64,000 nucleotides of DNA from positions 2,852,001 through 2,916,000 of the forward strand of contig NZ_LT593974.1 in the NCBI RefSeq assembly GCF_900086985.1. Reading direction: 5' to 3'. Position numbers and translations under genes: made by a program. Under the pieces are notes generated by a model. That model did no database searches. It had not been told where the DNA came from and saw nothing but the letters and a program-made list of their open reading frames with translations. This DNA is from Halomonas sp. HL-93. GTDB lineage: Bacteria; Pseudomonadota; Gammaproteobacteria; Pseudomonadales; Halomonadaceae. Below are positions 16,204-24,359 of the stretch, piece by piece; positions within the stretch are counted from its first letter, which is position 1, and each line of letters opens with the position of its first letter.

Positions 16204-16253
16204 GCTGCATAACCTCAATGAACGTGACGGCACATTGATTGATGTTATGCAGC
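16204..16253 (-). repeat. 50-bp imperfect palindrome, attC- or attI-like site 4
   Basis: GCTGCATAAC...GTTATGCAGC with arms of 23 nt that match at 19 positions. It carries the same AAC...GTT boundary as the other sites and lies 44 bp upstream of the Cys/His gene. It has no bulged bases, so a plain hairpin or terminator of the DUF427 gene is possible. The 124 bp beyond it to 16377 are AT-rich and contain TATATA-type boxes that could hold a promoter driving the cassettes. Confidence 0.45.
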
Positions 16254-16377
16254 CAACCTAATCAACATAACCGTTTGACTTTATTAAAACCACAGCAACC
16301 CACAGCTATATATAAGAATTCGCGTGCTGTCGCGTTTTGCTATTTTAAATAATACTAGCGGTTGCTCTGTGCATAGA

Positions 16378-16713
16378 TCACACAACTTGCACCGCTAGCC
16401 TTTCCCCACCAAACGCCACCCTACCCGCTACCGCTTCCATCCCTTCAATCGGCTGCTCGTAACTCCAGGCAATATCTTTTTTGTCGCCCAGCGAGAAATA
16501 CACTGTATTGCCTTTAAACGGGCAATAGGTGGTCGTTTCTGAGGGGGTAAGCAAATCCATCCGCACGTCTTTACGAGGGAAGTAGTGGCGTGGCGGGTAG
16601 CTGGTTTCGCAGAGTTCGAGGGCTTGGGTGGAGTCGGCAAGTAGCTTGCCATCCACATGCACCTGCACGCGCGGGTTAACGGGGTGAAGCTCGATGCGTG
16701 GGGCATGTGGCAT
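16378..16713 (-). CDS. DUF427 domain protein
   Basis: 111 residues, a complete DUF427 protein: IELHPVNPRVQVHVDGKLLADSTQALELCE, then YPPRHYFPRKDVRMDLL, TTTYCPFKGNTVYFSLGD and a last strand ending AFGGERLAVQVV. The family has a small beta barrel; its biochemical role is not established. ATG 16713 has GGGAA 7 nt upstream. Monocistronic; its 3' end faces the cassette island. Confidence 0.9.
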   Translation of the reverse strand: MPHAPRIELHPVNPRVQVHVDGKLLADSTQALELCETSYPPRHYFPRKDVRMDLLTPSETTTYCPFKGNTVYFSLGDKKDIAWSYEQPIEGMEAVAGRVAFGGERLAVQVV

Positions 16714-16830
16714 TACGTTGTTCCCTGCGGCGATTTTCGCTCTAGTAAAATTAGCCTAGCAGTTAACTTATGTTAAACACACCCTCGCATCTTAGCTTTT
16801 AGTCGGTAGCGGATGGATTGGAGGGAGGAT

Positions 16831-17166
16831 TCAGGCCTTCTTTACAAACTGGGCGGTCAGCATCATGTCGCCAGCGCCGTCGACCTTGCAGTCTAGCTGG
16901 TGGTCCTTGCCTTCCTTAAGCCGTTTGATCACGGCTTTGGTGCCAATCTTGAGCACGATAGAGCTGTTTTTCACTTTAAGGTCTTTTACCAGCGTTACTT
17001 TATCGCCTTCTGCCAGCAGGGTGCCGTTGGCATCTTTGACGGTGACCTCGTCTTCAGCGGCGGCCTCAGCGGGGTTCCATTCATGGGCGCACTCAGGGCA
17101 GATGAACAGGCTTTGGTCCTGGTAAACAAATTCAGACTGGCAACGGGGGCAAGGCGGGCACGACAT
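16831..17166 (-). CDS. yjdM: zinc-ribbon protein YjdM (PhnA family)
   Basis: 111 residues matching the full YjdM/PhnA length. The N-terminal zinc ribbon has CPRC and CPEC pairs ([28 protein letters not shown]). The C-terminal PhnA domain reads [27 protein letters not shown] and ends AQFVKKA. Despite the old name it is not the phosphonoacetate hydrolase of some pseudomonads; in enteric bacteria its function remains vague. Transcribed alone on the minus strand. Confidence 0.93.
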   Translation of the reverse strand: MSCPPCPRCQSEFVYQDQSLFICPECAHEWNPAEAAAEDEVTVKDANGTLLAEGDKVTLVKDLKVKNSSIVLKIGTKAVIKRLKEGKDHQLDCKVDGAGDMMLTAQFVKKA

Positions 17167-17261
17167 AGTAATGGCTTCTGTGGTTTGATTAGCGGCCTAT
17201 GATACTGCGCCTTGGCGGCCTTGGCGAATGGAGTCACACCAATCAAGGTTGCCCGCCCTGC

Positions 17262-18311
17262 CTATTGATCCGGAGGGGACAGATGGGCATCGGTCAAGGT
17301 GCGTGGTCGGTAATCACAGGTTGTATCGCCCCAGCGCGTCCAGACGCTGTCATCGATTGAAATATTGACCGCCGGTTTTCCCTGCATCCCTTTTGAATAT
17401 TGTCGGTAAAATCGACCGTCTTCTGTCTTTCCAATGCGTTTGAATTTGGCGTACATCCCCCTCAGAAACTCGGCGAAAGAATCTCTTGGCGCTGTCTTCC
17501 AGGCATCCTCAACAACGTCGTATTGAGCCACTTTCAGGCCAGCTTTTTCCGCCTTGCCTAACATCCACTTCAGCGAAATATCGGCCAGTGTGTCGTCAGC
17601 GCCATACCCGCCGCCTACATTGGCGTGGGCACCGATAAACCAGCGCTGCTCTACGTCGCGGTTACCCGGTTTTTGCTTGCCATCCTGGCTGGTCCAGAGC
17701 GATACGTTGTAGGTCGCTCTGTGCTCGTCCAGCGCTACTGCCTGATAGGCATGATCGACAATGCTGGAAAGCTCCGTATCGTGCCAATCGTATTTGCTTT
17801 TAAACAGGGTGGTGCCGGGCACACCCAGCGCGCCAACGGTATCCCATATGCCGATGAAATGAATCCTCGGCTGGCGGCTGAAGCTTTTCTTGAAATCGGT
17901 GCAAACGTCAGCGTCTGGGTGCAGCGCCTTGTCCCGATAAATGCTTTCGGCCTTATCGAGCAACCCTGGCGTGACCACATGCATTAACCCGCATTTTCGT
18001 ATCAACCCCACCAGGCTTCTGGCCGTGTAGGCACCGCGGCTGAACCCGAATATCCAGATCTCATCGCCTTCTTTATAGCGCCTGGCAAGCCAGTCATAGC
18101 CTTTCAGTAAATGTTTGCTAAGCCCGACACCGAAGGCACCGCCGCTAATGCGCTGAAACCTGGAGGTACCCACACCGGGATCGTAATAGAACCGTTGTTT
18201 AACACCACCATCGTAATCATGGATAAGCCGTGTAATACGATAAACATTCGTCTGGTCTTCAGGGTCGTTCCACGTTCCATCAAATAGCAGAATCAATTTT
18301 TGTTTTGTCAT
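17262..18311 (-). CDS. DUF2235 alpha/beta hydrolase (Tle1-type phospholipase-like)
   Basis: About 349 residues. The family includes type VI secretion lipase effectors (Tle1) and many uncharacterised hydrolases. Seen: N-terminal KLILLFDGTWNDPEDQTNVYR, the nucleophile elbow GFSRGAYTARSLVGLI near residue 92, FIGIWDTVGALG with a likely catalytic Asp, and FIGAHANVGGGY with a likely catalytic His. ATG 18311 is preferred over an ATG 8 codons earlier because GGGGAA lies 5 nt upstream. No signal peptide, no VgrG, PAAR, immunity or other secretion gene nearby, so an effector role is not supported by context. Confidence 0.88.
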   Translation of the reverse strand: MTKQKLILLFDGTWNDPEDQTNVYRITRLIHDYDGGVKQRFYYDPGVGTSRFQRISGGAFGVGLSKHLLKGYDWLARRYKEGDEIWIFGFSRGAYTARSLVGLIRKCGLMHVVTPGLLDKAESIYRDKALHPDADVCTDFKKSFSRQPRIHFIGIWDTVGALGVPGTTLFKSKYDWHDTELSSIVDHAYQAVALDEHRATYNVSLWTSQDGKQKPGNRDVEQRWFIGAHANVGGGYGADDTLADISLKWMLGKAEKAGLKVAQYDVVEDAWKTAPRDSFAEFLRGMYAKFKRIGKTEDGRFYRQYSKGMQGKPAVNISIDDSVWTRWGDTTCDYRPRTLTDAHLSPPDQ

Positions 18312-18513
18312 TGTGTTCCCCATGATGATGCGCACCCTTGAACCGTGCCCATTACCGCTGACGGAGGGACAGCGGATGCGCTATGTATCCTTGGGCATAG
18401 CACCACCGGCGGCCTCAGCACTATGTAACTAAATGTAGTCGAAAATTAACCCCCATGCTCGTTTATGTCCAAGCCGCTAGGAGAGTGCAGGGATATAGTG
18501 GAGTATCGAGTGT

Positions 18514-18558
18514 GAGTGAGCGGGAAGGGTGAAGAAATTTGATGACATCCGCTCACTC
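18514..18558 (-). terminator. possible terminator hairpin downstream of the quinone oxidoreductase gene
   Basis: A perfect 10-bp inverted repeat GAGTGAGCGG/CCGCTCACTC with a 25-nt loop, 32 bp past the stop of the following minus-strand gene. There is no T-run, so the call is weak. The rest of 18312-18589 shows nothing recognisable. Confidence 0.3.
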
Positions 18559-18589
18559 TTAATCAAGTCCGTTTAAACGAGGCGAACTA

Positions 18590-19549
18590 TCAAGGATGCA
18601 TAACCACCCGACCAAACGGCTTTCCGCGTTCAGCATACGCATGGGCATCGACCGCTTTCTCCAAGGGAAAGCGCCGGTCTATCAGCACTTTGAGCTTGGC
18701 GTTAGCGACATCGTCGAGCATGCGATCCACCGTGGCCGCGACGCTTGGGTACCCGAATTGCGTGCCCATAAAGACCCCAAAAAGAGACTGATTGGCCTGT
18801 AGCGCTGGCCAGAGATCCACGGTGAGCTCGCCGCCTCCAGCATTGCCGACGAAAACCAATCGCCCTTCAGCGGCCAGCAACTGAAGCGAGGTCTGCAACG
18901 TCGATCCGACAGGATCAACAGCGAGATCAACTCCCCTGCCCTGTGTGTACTCAAACACGGCCTTAACAACGTCTTCTCGTTGATGGTCGACGACATGATC
19001 AGCGCCCAGTGATTTGAGTTTCGCAAGCCTTTCCGAGCCGCTTGAAACGGTGATGACAATAGCGCCCATCCGTTTCGCAAGTTGAATAGCGGCAATACCG
19101 ACACCACCCGCACCGGCCTGTATTAAAACGGTCTCTCCACTCTGGAGTGCGCCGCGCGCGAATAGGCAGTGATGTGCGGTGCCAAAGGATATGGGCAGCA
19201 CCGCGGCCTCAGCAATATCAACGCCATCTGGAACGAGCCACGTCTGGCTTTCGGGAATAGCGCGTAGTGTTGCATGCGACCCATCCAATCCGAAGCTCGT
19301 TACTCTGTCGCCAACCTTGCGCGTACTCACCGCACTACCCAATGCAACGACAACGCCTGCCGCTGCATATCCCACGATGTAATTTTCTCGGGGAGGGGGC
19401 GTCATCTGGCGGTTGATTACATCACCACCCTCTATCGAGATCGCCTGAACTTCAATGAGGACGTCAAATGCTCCGAGCTCTGGATCAGGAACATCTGCAT
19501 AGCGCAGAACCGTTGGATCTCCGCATTTGTCATAGACTGACGCTTTCAT
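18590..19549 (-). CDS. NADPH:quinone oxidoreductase-like MDR protein
   Basis: About 319 residues of the zinc-free medium-chain dehydrogenase/reductase group. N-terminal MKASVYDKCGDPTVLRYADVP is typical of quinone oxidoreductases. The nucleotide-binding fold shows VLIQAGAGGVGIAAIQLAKRMGA, followed by ADHVVDHQREDVV and GRGVDLAVDPVGS. The cysteine ligands of zinc alcohol dehydrogenases are absent. ATG 19549 has GGAG 6 nt upstream and is preferred to the ATG at 19561, which has no ribosome site. It probably reduces quinones or enones with NADPH; the substrate is unknown. Confidence 0.9.
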   Translation of the reverse strand: MKASVYDKCGDPTVLRYADVPDPELGAFDVLIEVQAISIEGGDVINRQMTPPPRENYIVGYAAAGVVVALGSAVSTRKVGDRVTSFGLDGSHATLRAIPESQTWLVPDGVDIAEAAVLPISFGTAHHCLFARGALQSGETVLIQAGAGGVGIAAIQLAKRMGAIVITVSSGSERLAKLKSLGADHVVDHQREDVVKAVFEYTQGRGVDLAVDPVGSTLQTSLQLLAAEGRLVFVGNAGGGELTVDLWPALQANQSLFGVFMGTQFGYPSVAATVDRMLDDVANAKLKVLIDRRFPLEKAVDAHAYAERGKPFGRVVMHP

Positions 19550-19696
19550 CTTAATCTCCATATATCAGGTGCGTCATGGGTTCGATGGTGGAGAGTTCCC
19601 CAACCTGTGGACGCAACTCGGCGAACGGATAGTGTGAAACATAAGCTCTCGCGCAGGGCATTAAGCAATGTCATACGGCTATCGAGATCGGCCTAG

Positions 19697-20128
19697 CTAA
19701 ACGTTCGGGTTATCTCCATTCACAAACGAATACAGCTGAATATCGGACCGGCACATCCAGCCCTGGCTAGCCCAGAACTGTTTGGCCGCTTCGTTCTCGG
19801 GAAGAATCATCAGGTGTGATTTCAGAATGCCTTCGTTTTTAAGCGCTTCCAGGCAAAGGCTTACCAGCTGTGTTGCGATGCCTTTGCGGCGCTGGGAATC
19901 CGCCACCGATAAGTGCTGCACGTAACCACGCTTGCCGTCGTGGCCTGCCATGATCGTCCCCACCAGTTGCCCTTCTACCTCTGCCACAAAGCTCAGGCCG
20001 GGGTTCCTCCGCAGGTACTTCTCGATGCCAGCTCGGGAATCCGCATCGCGCAGCCGCACGCCCTCGCTTTCGCTCCATAGCGCGATGGTGGCGTCATAGT
20101 CGTCGATGGTCATGGGGCGGTAGTGCAT
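19697..20128 (-). CDS. GNAT family N-acetyltransferase
   Basis: 143 residues with a full GNAT fold: N-terminal MHYRPMTIDDYDATIALWSE, motif A VQHLSVADSQRRKGIATQLVSLCL with the acetyl-CoA-binding R/Q-x-x-G-x-A loop, and motif B LPENEAAKQFWASQGW. The acceptor substrate cannot be told from sequence. It lies alone on the minus strand between the oxidoreductase and a nucleotidyltransferase gene; the 135-bp gap upstream of the oxidoreductase shows nothing. Confidence 0.92.
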   Translation of the reverse strand: MHYRPMTIDDYDATIALWSESEGVRLRDADSRAGIEKYLRRNPGLSFVAEVEGQLVGTIMAGHDGKRGYVQHLSVADSQRRKGIATQLVSLCLEALKNEGILKSHLMILPENEAAKQFWASQGWMCRSDIQLYSFVNGDNPNV

Positions 20129-20165
20129 GTATGAGGCTCTCCCGGGTGGCGGTTAGTTTCGGGCG

Positions 20166-20636
20166 TTAATGTGCACGCCCACGCATAGCGCGGATATCAT
20201 CGAGATCAACGGGCCTTGCGAGCATCGACTTATAGCGAATCAAGTCTTCCTTCAACATCAGGGGAAGCGCCAGGCCTAGTAAATTGACGGTTTCATAGCG
20301 GGCAAAGTCTATATTTAGCGGCACCCATGCTTGGCTGGCCGCATCAAAAATGTGAGCGCCTTCGGCGTTGCCGACTTCCACCTTAATGCCTTCATACTTG
20401 AACTGAACATAGGTTAAATCCCAGCCCTCCTCGCAGCGTTGCGCCGCGGGTTTGGATATGTACGCCTGCCCTGCCTGCACCACCGTCATAAAATGCTCAT
20501 CGGGGACAAACAGGTCAATATCATTCAGCGCTCGGCCAGCACCATAGCCCTTTGCGGCGAGCCCTCCGCAGATCTGAAACGGGATATTTCTATCTCTGAG
20601 TAGTCCCACTATCCATTGGGCTGCTAACGGGTGCAT
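20166..20636 (-). CDS. minimal nucleotidyltransferase-like protein
   Basis: 156 residues. The core ICGGLAAKGYGAGRALNDIDLFVPDE near residues 22-48 has the GG-x(n)-DxD layout of the nucleotidyltransferase fold, with a further acidic-strand candidate KYEGIKVEVG. The C-terminus KEDLIRYKSMLARPVDLDDIRAM resembles AbiEii-like and kanamycin-nucleotidyltransferase-like proteins that end by contacting substrate. Its start overlaps the 3' end of the upstream GNAT gene by 13 bp, so they are likely an operon. A decayed second copy of its C-terminal part lies at about 26470. Substrate unknown. Confidence 0.8.
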   Translation of the reverse strand: MHPLAAQWIVGLLRDRNIPFQICGGLAAKGYGAGRALNDIDLFVPDEHFMTVVQAGQAYISKPAAQRCEEGWDLTYVQFKYEGIKVEVGNAEGAHIFDAASQAWVPLNIDFARYETVNLLGLALPLMLKEDLIRYKSMLARPVDLDDIRAMRGRAH

Positions 20637-21067
20637 GACTGTTCCATCTTGTTGGCTAATACCGGCTTACCGTTGTAGCAGGCCTCAAACTCCCCGGTCA
20701 CTCTAAAGCCATATTGCTGATAAAGCGCTTTTGCCGTCACGTTGCTTTTTGCGACGCAGAGCGTAGCGGGGCTACCGATCCAGGCAATCATATGGTCAAG
20801 CAGTTGACTGCCAATGCCTTGGCGGCGAAAGCGCGGGTGAACAAGTAACGTACGAATCTCATTTCCATAGACCGCTCCATACCCGCGAATGCCTTTATCG
20901 TCATGAACAAATATCGTTGATTCCATCAGCTCCCGTAGGCGTGTCTCGTCTTGCCTCAGAGGTATGAGTACAAATTGGCCTTGCTCAAACCGAAGCTCAT
21001 CCAGTTTGGCGAGTGAGTAAATTTCCTCTATGGCTTCAAAATCCTGGTCTTCGAATGCTCGTATCAT
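20624..21067 (-). CDS. GNAT family N-acetyltransferase
   Basis: 147 residues from ATG 21067; a TTG five codons earlier is less likely. IRAFEDQDFEAIEEIYSLAK opens the fold. The acetyl-CoA motif IRTLLVHPRFRRQGIGSQLLDHMIAWI and the terminal VAKSNVTAKALYQQYGFRVTGEF are plain. Tail overlaps the nucleotidyltransferase start by 13 bp. This enzyme type often acetylates amines or small antibiotics; the specific acceptor is unknown. Confidence 0.9.
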   Translation of the reverse strand: MIRAFEDQDFEAIEEIYSLAKLDELRFEQGQFVLIPLRQDETRLRELMESTIFVHDDKGIRGYGAVYGNEIRTLLVHPRFRRQGIGSQLLDHMIAWIGSPATLCVAKSNVTAKALYQQYGFRVTGEFEACYNGKPVLANKMEQSCTR

Positions 21068-21117
21068 CGTTTTGGCTAACAATCCGGGAGTGGCCTCTTC
21101 TTGGACACTCTAAATGG

Positions 21118-21816
21118 CTAGTGTCCTTTTAGCTGCTCACTCAACGCGACGAGGTCTTCAGCTACAAAATCCCATGCTTGCTCTGCCTCTAAATCCTTGC
21201 GCTGTTGCGGGCCATACTCTGTGCGACGGGGTATAAACGCCGTTTTCATTCCCAATGCACGAGCAGCCCCCAGGTCGTAATTGTGCGCTGCGCATAGCAT
21301 CACCTCTGCTGGCGGCAGGCGAAGCAGGCGGCAAGCCCCTAAATAGACCTCAGGGTCAGGCTTATAGTGCTGGAATAGCTCGGCGCAAAACACCATATCC
21401 CATGGCAGTTTGGCATAACGGGCAACGTCCACCATTAACGACAAATTGCCGTTGGTCAGGGTGGCGATGATGGTTTGCTCTTTCAAGCGCTGAAGGCCAC
21501 GTTGCACGTCCGGCCATGGGTCTAACTGGTGCCAAAAGTGATTGACGCGATTAATGGTCGCCTCGTCTAGCATCACCCCATGTTGATTGAGGAGTTTAAC
21601 CAGGCTTTCCCGATGCAGATCATCCAACCCCGTCCACGGAATTTCGCCTTTACGCACCCGATCCATCGAAGGCGCATAATGCTGACGCCATTGATCCGTC
21701 AGCGCTTCACTAGGTAGCTCAATTCCCAACTCCTGCTCTAACGCCCGGAACTGGTTAATCAAACTGGAGCGCCAATCGACAATAGTGCCAAATACATCAA
21801 ACACGATGGCTTTCAT
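21118..21816 (-). CDS. haloacid dehalogenase, type II (HAD superfamily)
   Basis: 232 residues. Motif 1 FDVFGTIVDWRSSL holds the nucleophile Asp at position 7; NGNLSLMVDVARYAKLPWDMVF is motif 2, HYKPDPEVYLGACRLL has the conserved Lys, and CAAHNYDLGAARALGMKTAFIPR is motif 4, all as in (S)-2-haloacid dehalogenases. These hydrolyse C2-halogenated short acids. The start overlaps the upstream MFS gene by 20 bp, so the two form an operon and the transporter may import the substrate; that is inference. Confidence 0.92.
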   Translation of the reverse strand: MKAIVFDVFGTIVDWRSSLINQFRALEQELGIELPSEALTDQWRQHYAPSMDRVRKGEIPWTGLDDLHRESLVKLLNQHGVMLDEATINRVNHFWHQLDPWPDVQRGLQRLKEQTIIATLTNGNLSLMVDVARYAKLPWDMVFCAELFQHYKPDPEVYLGACRLLRLPPAEVMLCAAHNYDLGAARALGMKTAFIPRRTEYGPQQRKDLEAEQAWDFVAEDLVALSEQLKGH

Positions 21817-23032
21817 TCACGTCTCCTTGACGCTGTATGGTCATTAGTAACCCCAATAGTGTCATGCCGATCAGCAGGCTCCAGCCGAGCATAAAGCTGT
21901 CGCTTATATCCAGCATCCACCCGAGCAGTGGCGGCACCGATACTATCGCCAGTTGGTTAATCGCCATGGCCAGCCCCAGCACAAAGCCGGTTTTATCGGC
22001 AGGTGCCGACTCCGCCACATAAGCCACCCAAGGGCCGTACCAGCCGAAACCAAAAAACCCTAACCAAGCCATCAAGCAGCCCAGCATGAACGTTGAGTGT
22101 AACGGCAACCAGACTAATACCAGTAGCCCGACGATTACCGCTACCATGCACACCATGACCGGGAAATAGCGCGAGAGGCAGCGATCACTCCAGGCTGCCA
22201 GCAAAATGCGCCCGGCAACCCCGGCTCCTTGGGCCACGAATAGCAACGTCGCGGCTTGCAGCACGTCCATCTGCAAACGGCTGTGCAGATAGAGCACGGT
22301 AAAAATCAAAATGCCGTACTGAACCGAGATCAGACTAATACCGGACGCCATGATCTGTTTCATGGCCGGTTCGCGAATCATCGCCAGCCGCGACAAGACG
22401 ACGTTTGTCACGCTGCCTTCAGAGGCCCTTGCGACCGGCACCACGCCAGCAGGGGCACGGTAAAAGAGTATAAAGGCCAGCGCCCCGAAGATCGCAATCA
22501 GCCCGCCCACGAGAAAAGAGCCGCGCCACCCCCAGGTGATAGCGACGGTTGGCAGTATGATCGCCGCCAGCGCCCCGCCCAGGGGCAAGCCTGCCTGACG
22601 AATGCCCATGGCAAAGCCGCGCTGGGATTTATCAAACCAAGCGGCTACCGATTTGCTACCGCCAGGCTGGGCGGTACTGTAGCCCGCCCCTACGATGACC
22701 AAAAACAGCAGCATGGCCCAGTAGCTTTCAGCCAGTACGGCAGCGCTAAGCGCGATGCCCACGACGAGGGTGCCGGCACCCACCACCCATCGCTCACTGA
22801 ATCTATCCAGCAACTCCCCGGCGACTAACAGCCCGACCACAGGCACCAGCTGAGAAGCCGAGACCAGCGCCCCAATCTGAAATGCAGAAAGGCCCATATC
22901 TGCCTGTATATAGACGCTGATGGCCCCAATACCCTGCACGAAAAAACACGCCGCTGCTTGAGCCAGGGTGGCTATCAGCAGAATGACCCAGCGGTAGTTT
23001 TGAGCAGAAGCCATAGGCAGCATCGTCGTCAT
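21797..23032 (-). CDS. MFS transporter
   Basis: About 411 residues, 12 predicted membrane segments beginning WVILLIATLAQAAACFFVQGIGAIS. The loop MGLSAFQIGALVSASQLVPVVGLLVAGELLDRFSER holds the family's cytoplasmic motif between TM2 and TM3; GFAMGIRQAGLPLGGALAAI is the TM5 motif. ATG 23032 is used because upstream residues look non-coding and the first membrane helix follows directly. Overlaps the dehalogenase gene by 20 bp. It probably takes up an organic anion, perhaps a haloacid, by proton symport. Specificity cannot be read. Confidence 0.9.
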   Translation of the reverse strand: MTTMLPMASAQNYRWVILLIATLAQAAACFFVQGIGAISVYIQADMGLSAFQIGALVSASQLVPVVGLLVAGELLDRFSERWVVGAGTLVVGIALSAAVLAESYWAMLLFLVIVGAGYSTAQPGGSKSVAAWFDKSQRGFAMGIRQAGLPLGGALAAIILPTVAITWGWRGSFLVGGLIAIFGALAFILFYRAPAGVVPVARASEGSVTNVVLSRLAMIREPAMKQIMASGISLISVQYGILIFTVLYLHSRLQMDVLQAATLLFVAQGAGVAGRILLAAWSDRCLSRYFPVMVCMVAVIVGLLVLVWLPLHSTFMLGCLMAWLGFFGFGWYGPWVAYVAESAPADKTGFVLGLAMAINQLAIVSVPPLLGWMLDISDSFMLGWSLLIGMTLLGLLMTIQRQGDVNESHRV

Positions 23033-23217
23033 AGAGGTTCTCAGCACATTGAGCCTTCCCCTAGCATTAGCCATTTATGGGCGTTAAGCCACGACGATAT
23101 CGCAACGCCTGTTGCCAAATCAGCAAGCACTGTGTTTCGCCTATTTAGGTTGCGCTATAGGCTCATCAAAAGGGGCGAAACAGTTGCTAACGCTGCAACG
23201 TGAGCTGGGAGTACCGA

Positions 23218-24156
23218 TCAAACAACCTCAGAAAACGCTCTCACGTCCTTCATTTCCAGGAGACCATCCCATAGCCGCTTAGCTTCTGCGGTTAAGGGCG
23301 CTGTTCGTCGCAGCAGGGTAATGTTTAGTGGCACATCAAAGGCTGTACTTCCCGCTCGAACAAGCTGCTTAGCGCTGAGATCCTCTCGCACTAGCGAACA
23401 GGGAAGCCATGCAACACCCAGTTTTGATAACGTCATATGACGCAAACTGTCAGCTAGGCCAGCATCATGATGTTGCTGAAGGTTTAAGCCTTGCTGCGCG
23501 AGCATGGCACTCAGCGACCACTCCAAGTGGCACTCTTGTGAGTAATTCAAAAAAGAGAGGGGGGAGCCGTCAGCCACATGTAAATTAAACAGTGGCTGAC
23601 CGGCAGCATTTGGCGCGCTAACAGGGATGAGGTACTCGGTATCCAGCTCAATTGAAGCGTAGCTATCACTCACTACTCCCAAGCGCCTTGCGATAAGGTG
23701 TTCACAATCGAATAGCGCCGTGACGAAGTCGGTTTCTCCCTGATTGAGCGCGGCCAGGCACTCCGGCAAGGTATCCGACTCAATACTAAATTTAGCCTGT
23801 GGGAACTGCTCCTGTATGCGCGGTAACCACTTGGGAAAGAGTATCGTCGCCATAATATGGGGTGAGCAAAAGCGTATCCGCCGCCGCTGGTCATTAAGAT
23901 CATCAACCACGGAGCGTCGAAAACGATCAAAGGAGCTAAGTGCTTGCTCAGCTACCGTTTGCAGGCTGAGGCCTGCCTCCGTCAGCACTAACGCGCCTTT
24001 ACGCCGCTCAAACAGCGCGGTACCTGCCCACTCTTCAAGCCCTTGAATACGGCGACTCAGCCCTGACACCGATACATGGCGACGCTCAGCCGTGCGGCTA
24101 AAACTCTTGGTCTCACAAAGAACCAGGAAATCTCGCAAGATGATTAAATCAGTCAT
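23218..24156 (-). CDS. LysR-family transcriptional regulator
   Basis: 312 residues. HTH near residues 18-45 (TKSFSRTAERRHVSVSGLSRRIQGLEEWAG), then the LysR substrate domain with two lobes from about residue 90 (RIRFCSPHIMATILFPKWLPRIQEQFPQ...). Length and layout are normal. It reads towards the MFS-dehalogenase operon, 186 bp upstream of it and in the same direction, so it may regulate that pair, but LysR regulators usually face their targets divergently. No effector can be assigned. Confidence 0.92.
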   Translation of the reverse strand: MTDLIILRDFLVLCETKSFSRTAERRHVSVSGLSRRIQGLEEWAGTALFERRKGALVLTEAGLSLQTVAEQALSSFDRFRRSVVDDLNDQRRRIRFCSPHIMATILFPKWLPRIQEQFPQAKFSIESDTLPECLAALNQGETDFVTALFDCEHLIARRLGVVSDSYASIELDTEYLIPVSAPNAAGQPLFNLHVADGSPLSFLNYSQECHLEWSLSAMLAQQGLNLQQHHDAGLADSLRHMTLSKLGVAWLPCSLVREDLSAKQLVRAGSTAFDVPLNITLLRRTAPLTAEAKRLWDGLLEMKDVRAFSEVV

Positions 24157-24217
24157 TGAAGGCCTTCGGGCAGGTACGCAGTAATCTTACTTTAGCTAAA
24201 ATCATCCCTGGGGAAAT

Positions 24218-24349
24218 ATGTTATTAGAGAACAGGCTTGCCGAGATGCGACTGAGTTCACTCAAGCGCTACGTTGAAGCTCTCAGCGGCCGAGTGCGTAT
24301 CGATATAGAGCTTCCCGATGGAAGCCATCATGGCTTCCTCCTGCTGTAA
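24218..24349 (+). pseudogene. C-terminal fragment of an XRE-family antitoxin
   Basis: A 43-codon frame, too short to be a complete protein, reads LLENRLAEMRLSSLKRYVEA then LSGRVRIDIELPDGSHHG. This is the usual end of XRE regulators whose C-terminus runs ...KLEHxxDMxLSTLRRYVEALGG.... The helix-turn-helix part is missing; upstream to the LysR gene nothing coding is visible. GGGGAAAT precedes an ATG at 24218, so it could still be translated. It converges on an orphan HigA gene 10 bp away. I call it a remnant. Confidence 0.6.
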
Positions 24350-24359
24350 CGCTTCAGGA

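Larger units (their letters stand above)
12211..16253 (-). mobile_element. integron-like cassette array without integrase (three cassettes, CALIN-type)
   Basis: Four imperfect palindromes bounded by AAC...GTT separate three gene units, all read on the minus strand: the Cys/His protein, the nucleotidyltransferase pair, and thsAB. The stop codons of two units lie inside the site's first core (ACATAAC, AGTTAAC), and thsB stops 1 bp before its site. The arms pair with extra unpaired bases on one side, the hallmark of attC sites. The first site ends flush with the recD stop codon. The island is more AT-rich than its neighbours. No tyrosine recombinase is present in the window. The interpretation is inference from structure; individual sites vary in quality. 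Confidence 0.65.

Noticed and set aside
12211..16377. An integron integrase gene beside the cassette array
   Set aside because: No tyrosine-recombinase frame of about 320 residues is present anywhere in the window; the array is called integrase-less.
16762..16772. GTTAACTTATG at 16762 as a fourth copy of the 30-bp repeat
   Set aside because: Only 11 AT-rich bases match; the CGCAAGAC half is missing, so chance is likely.
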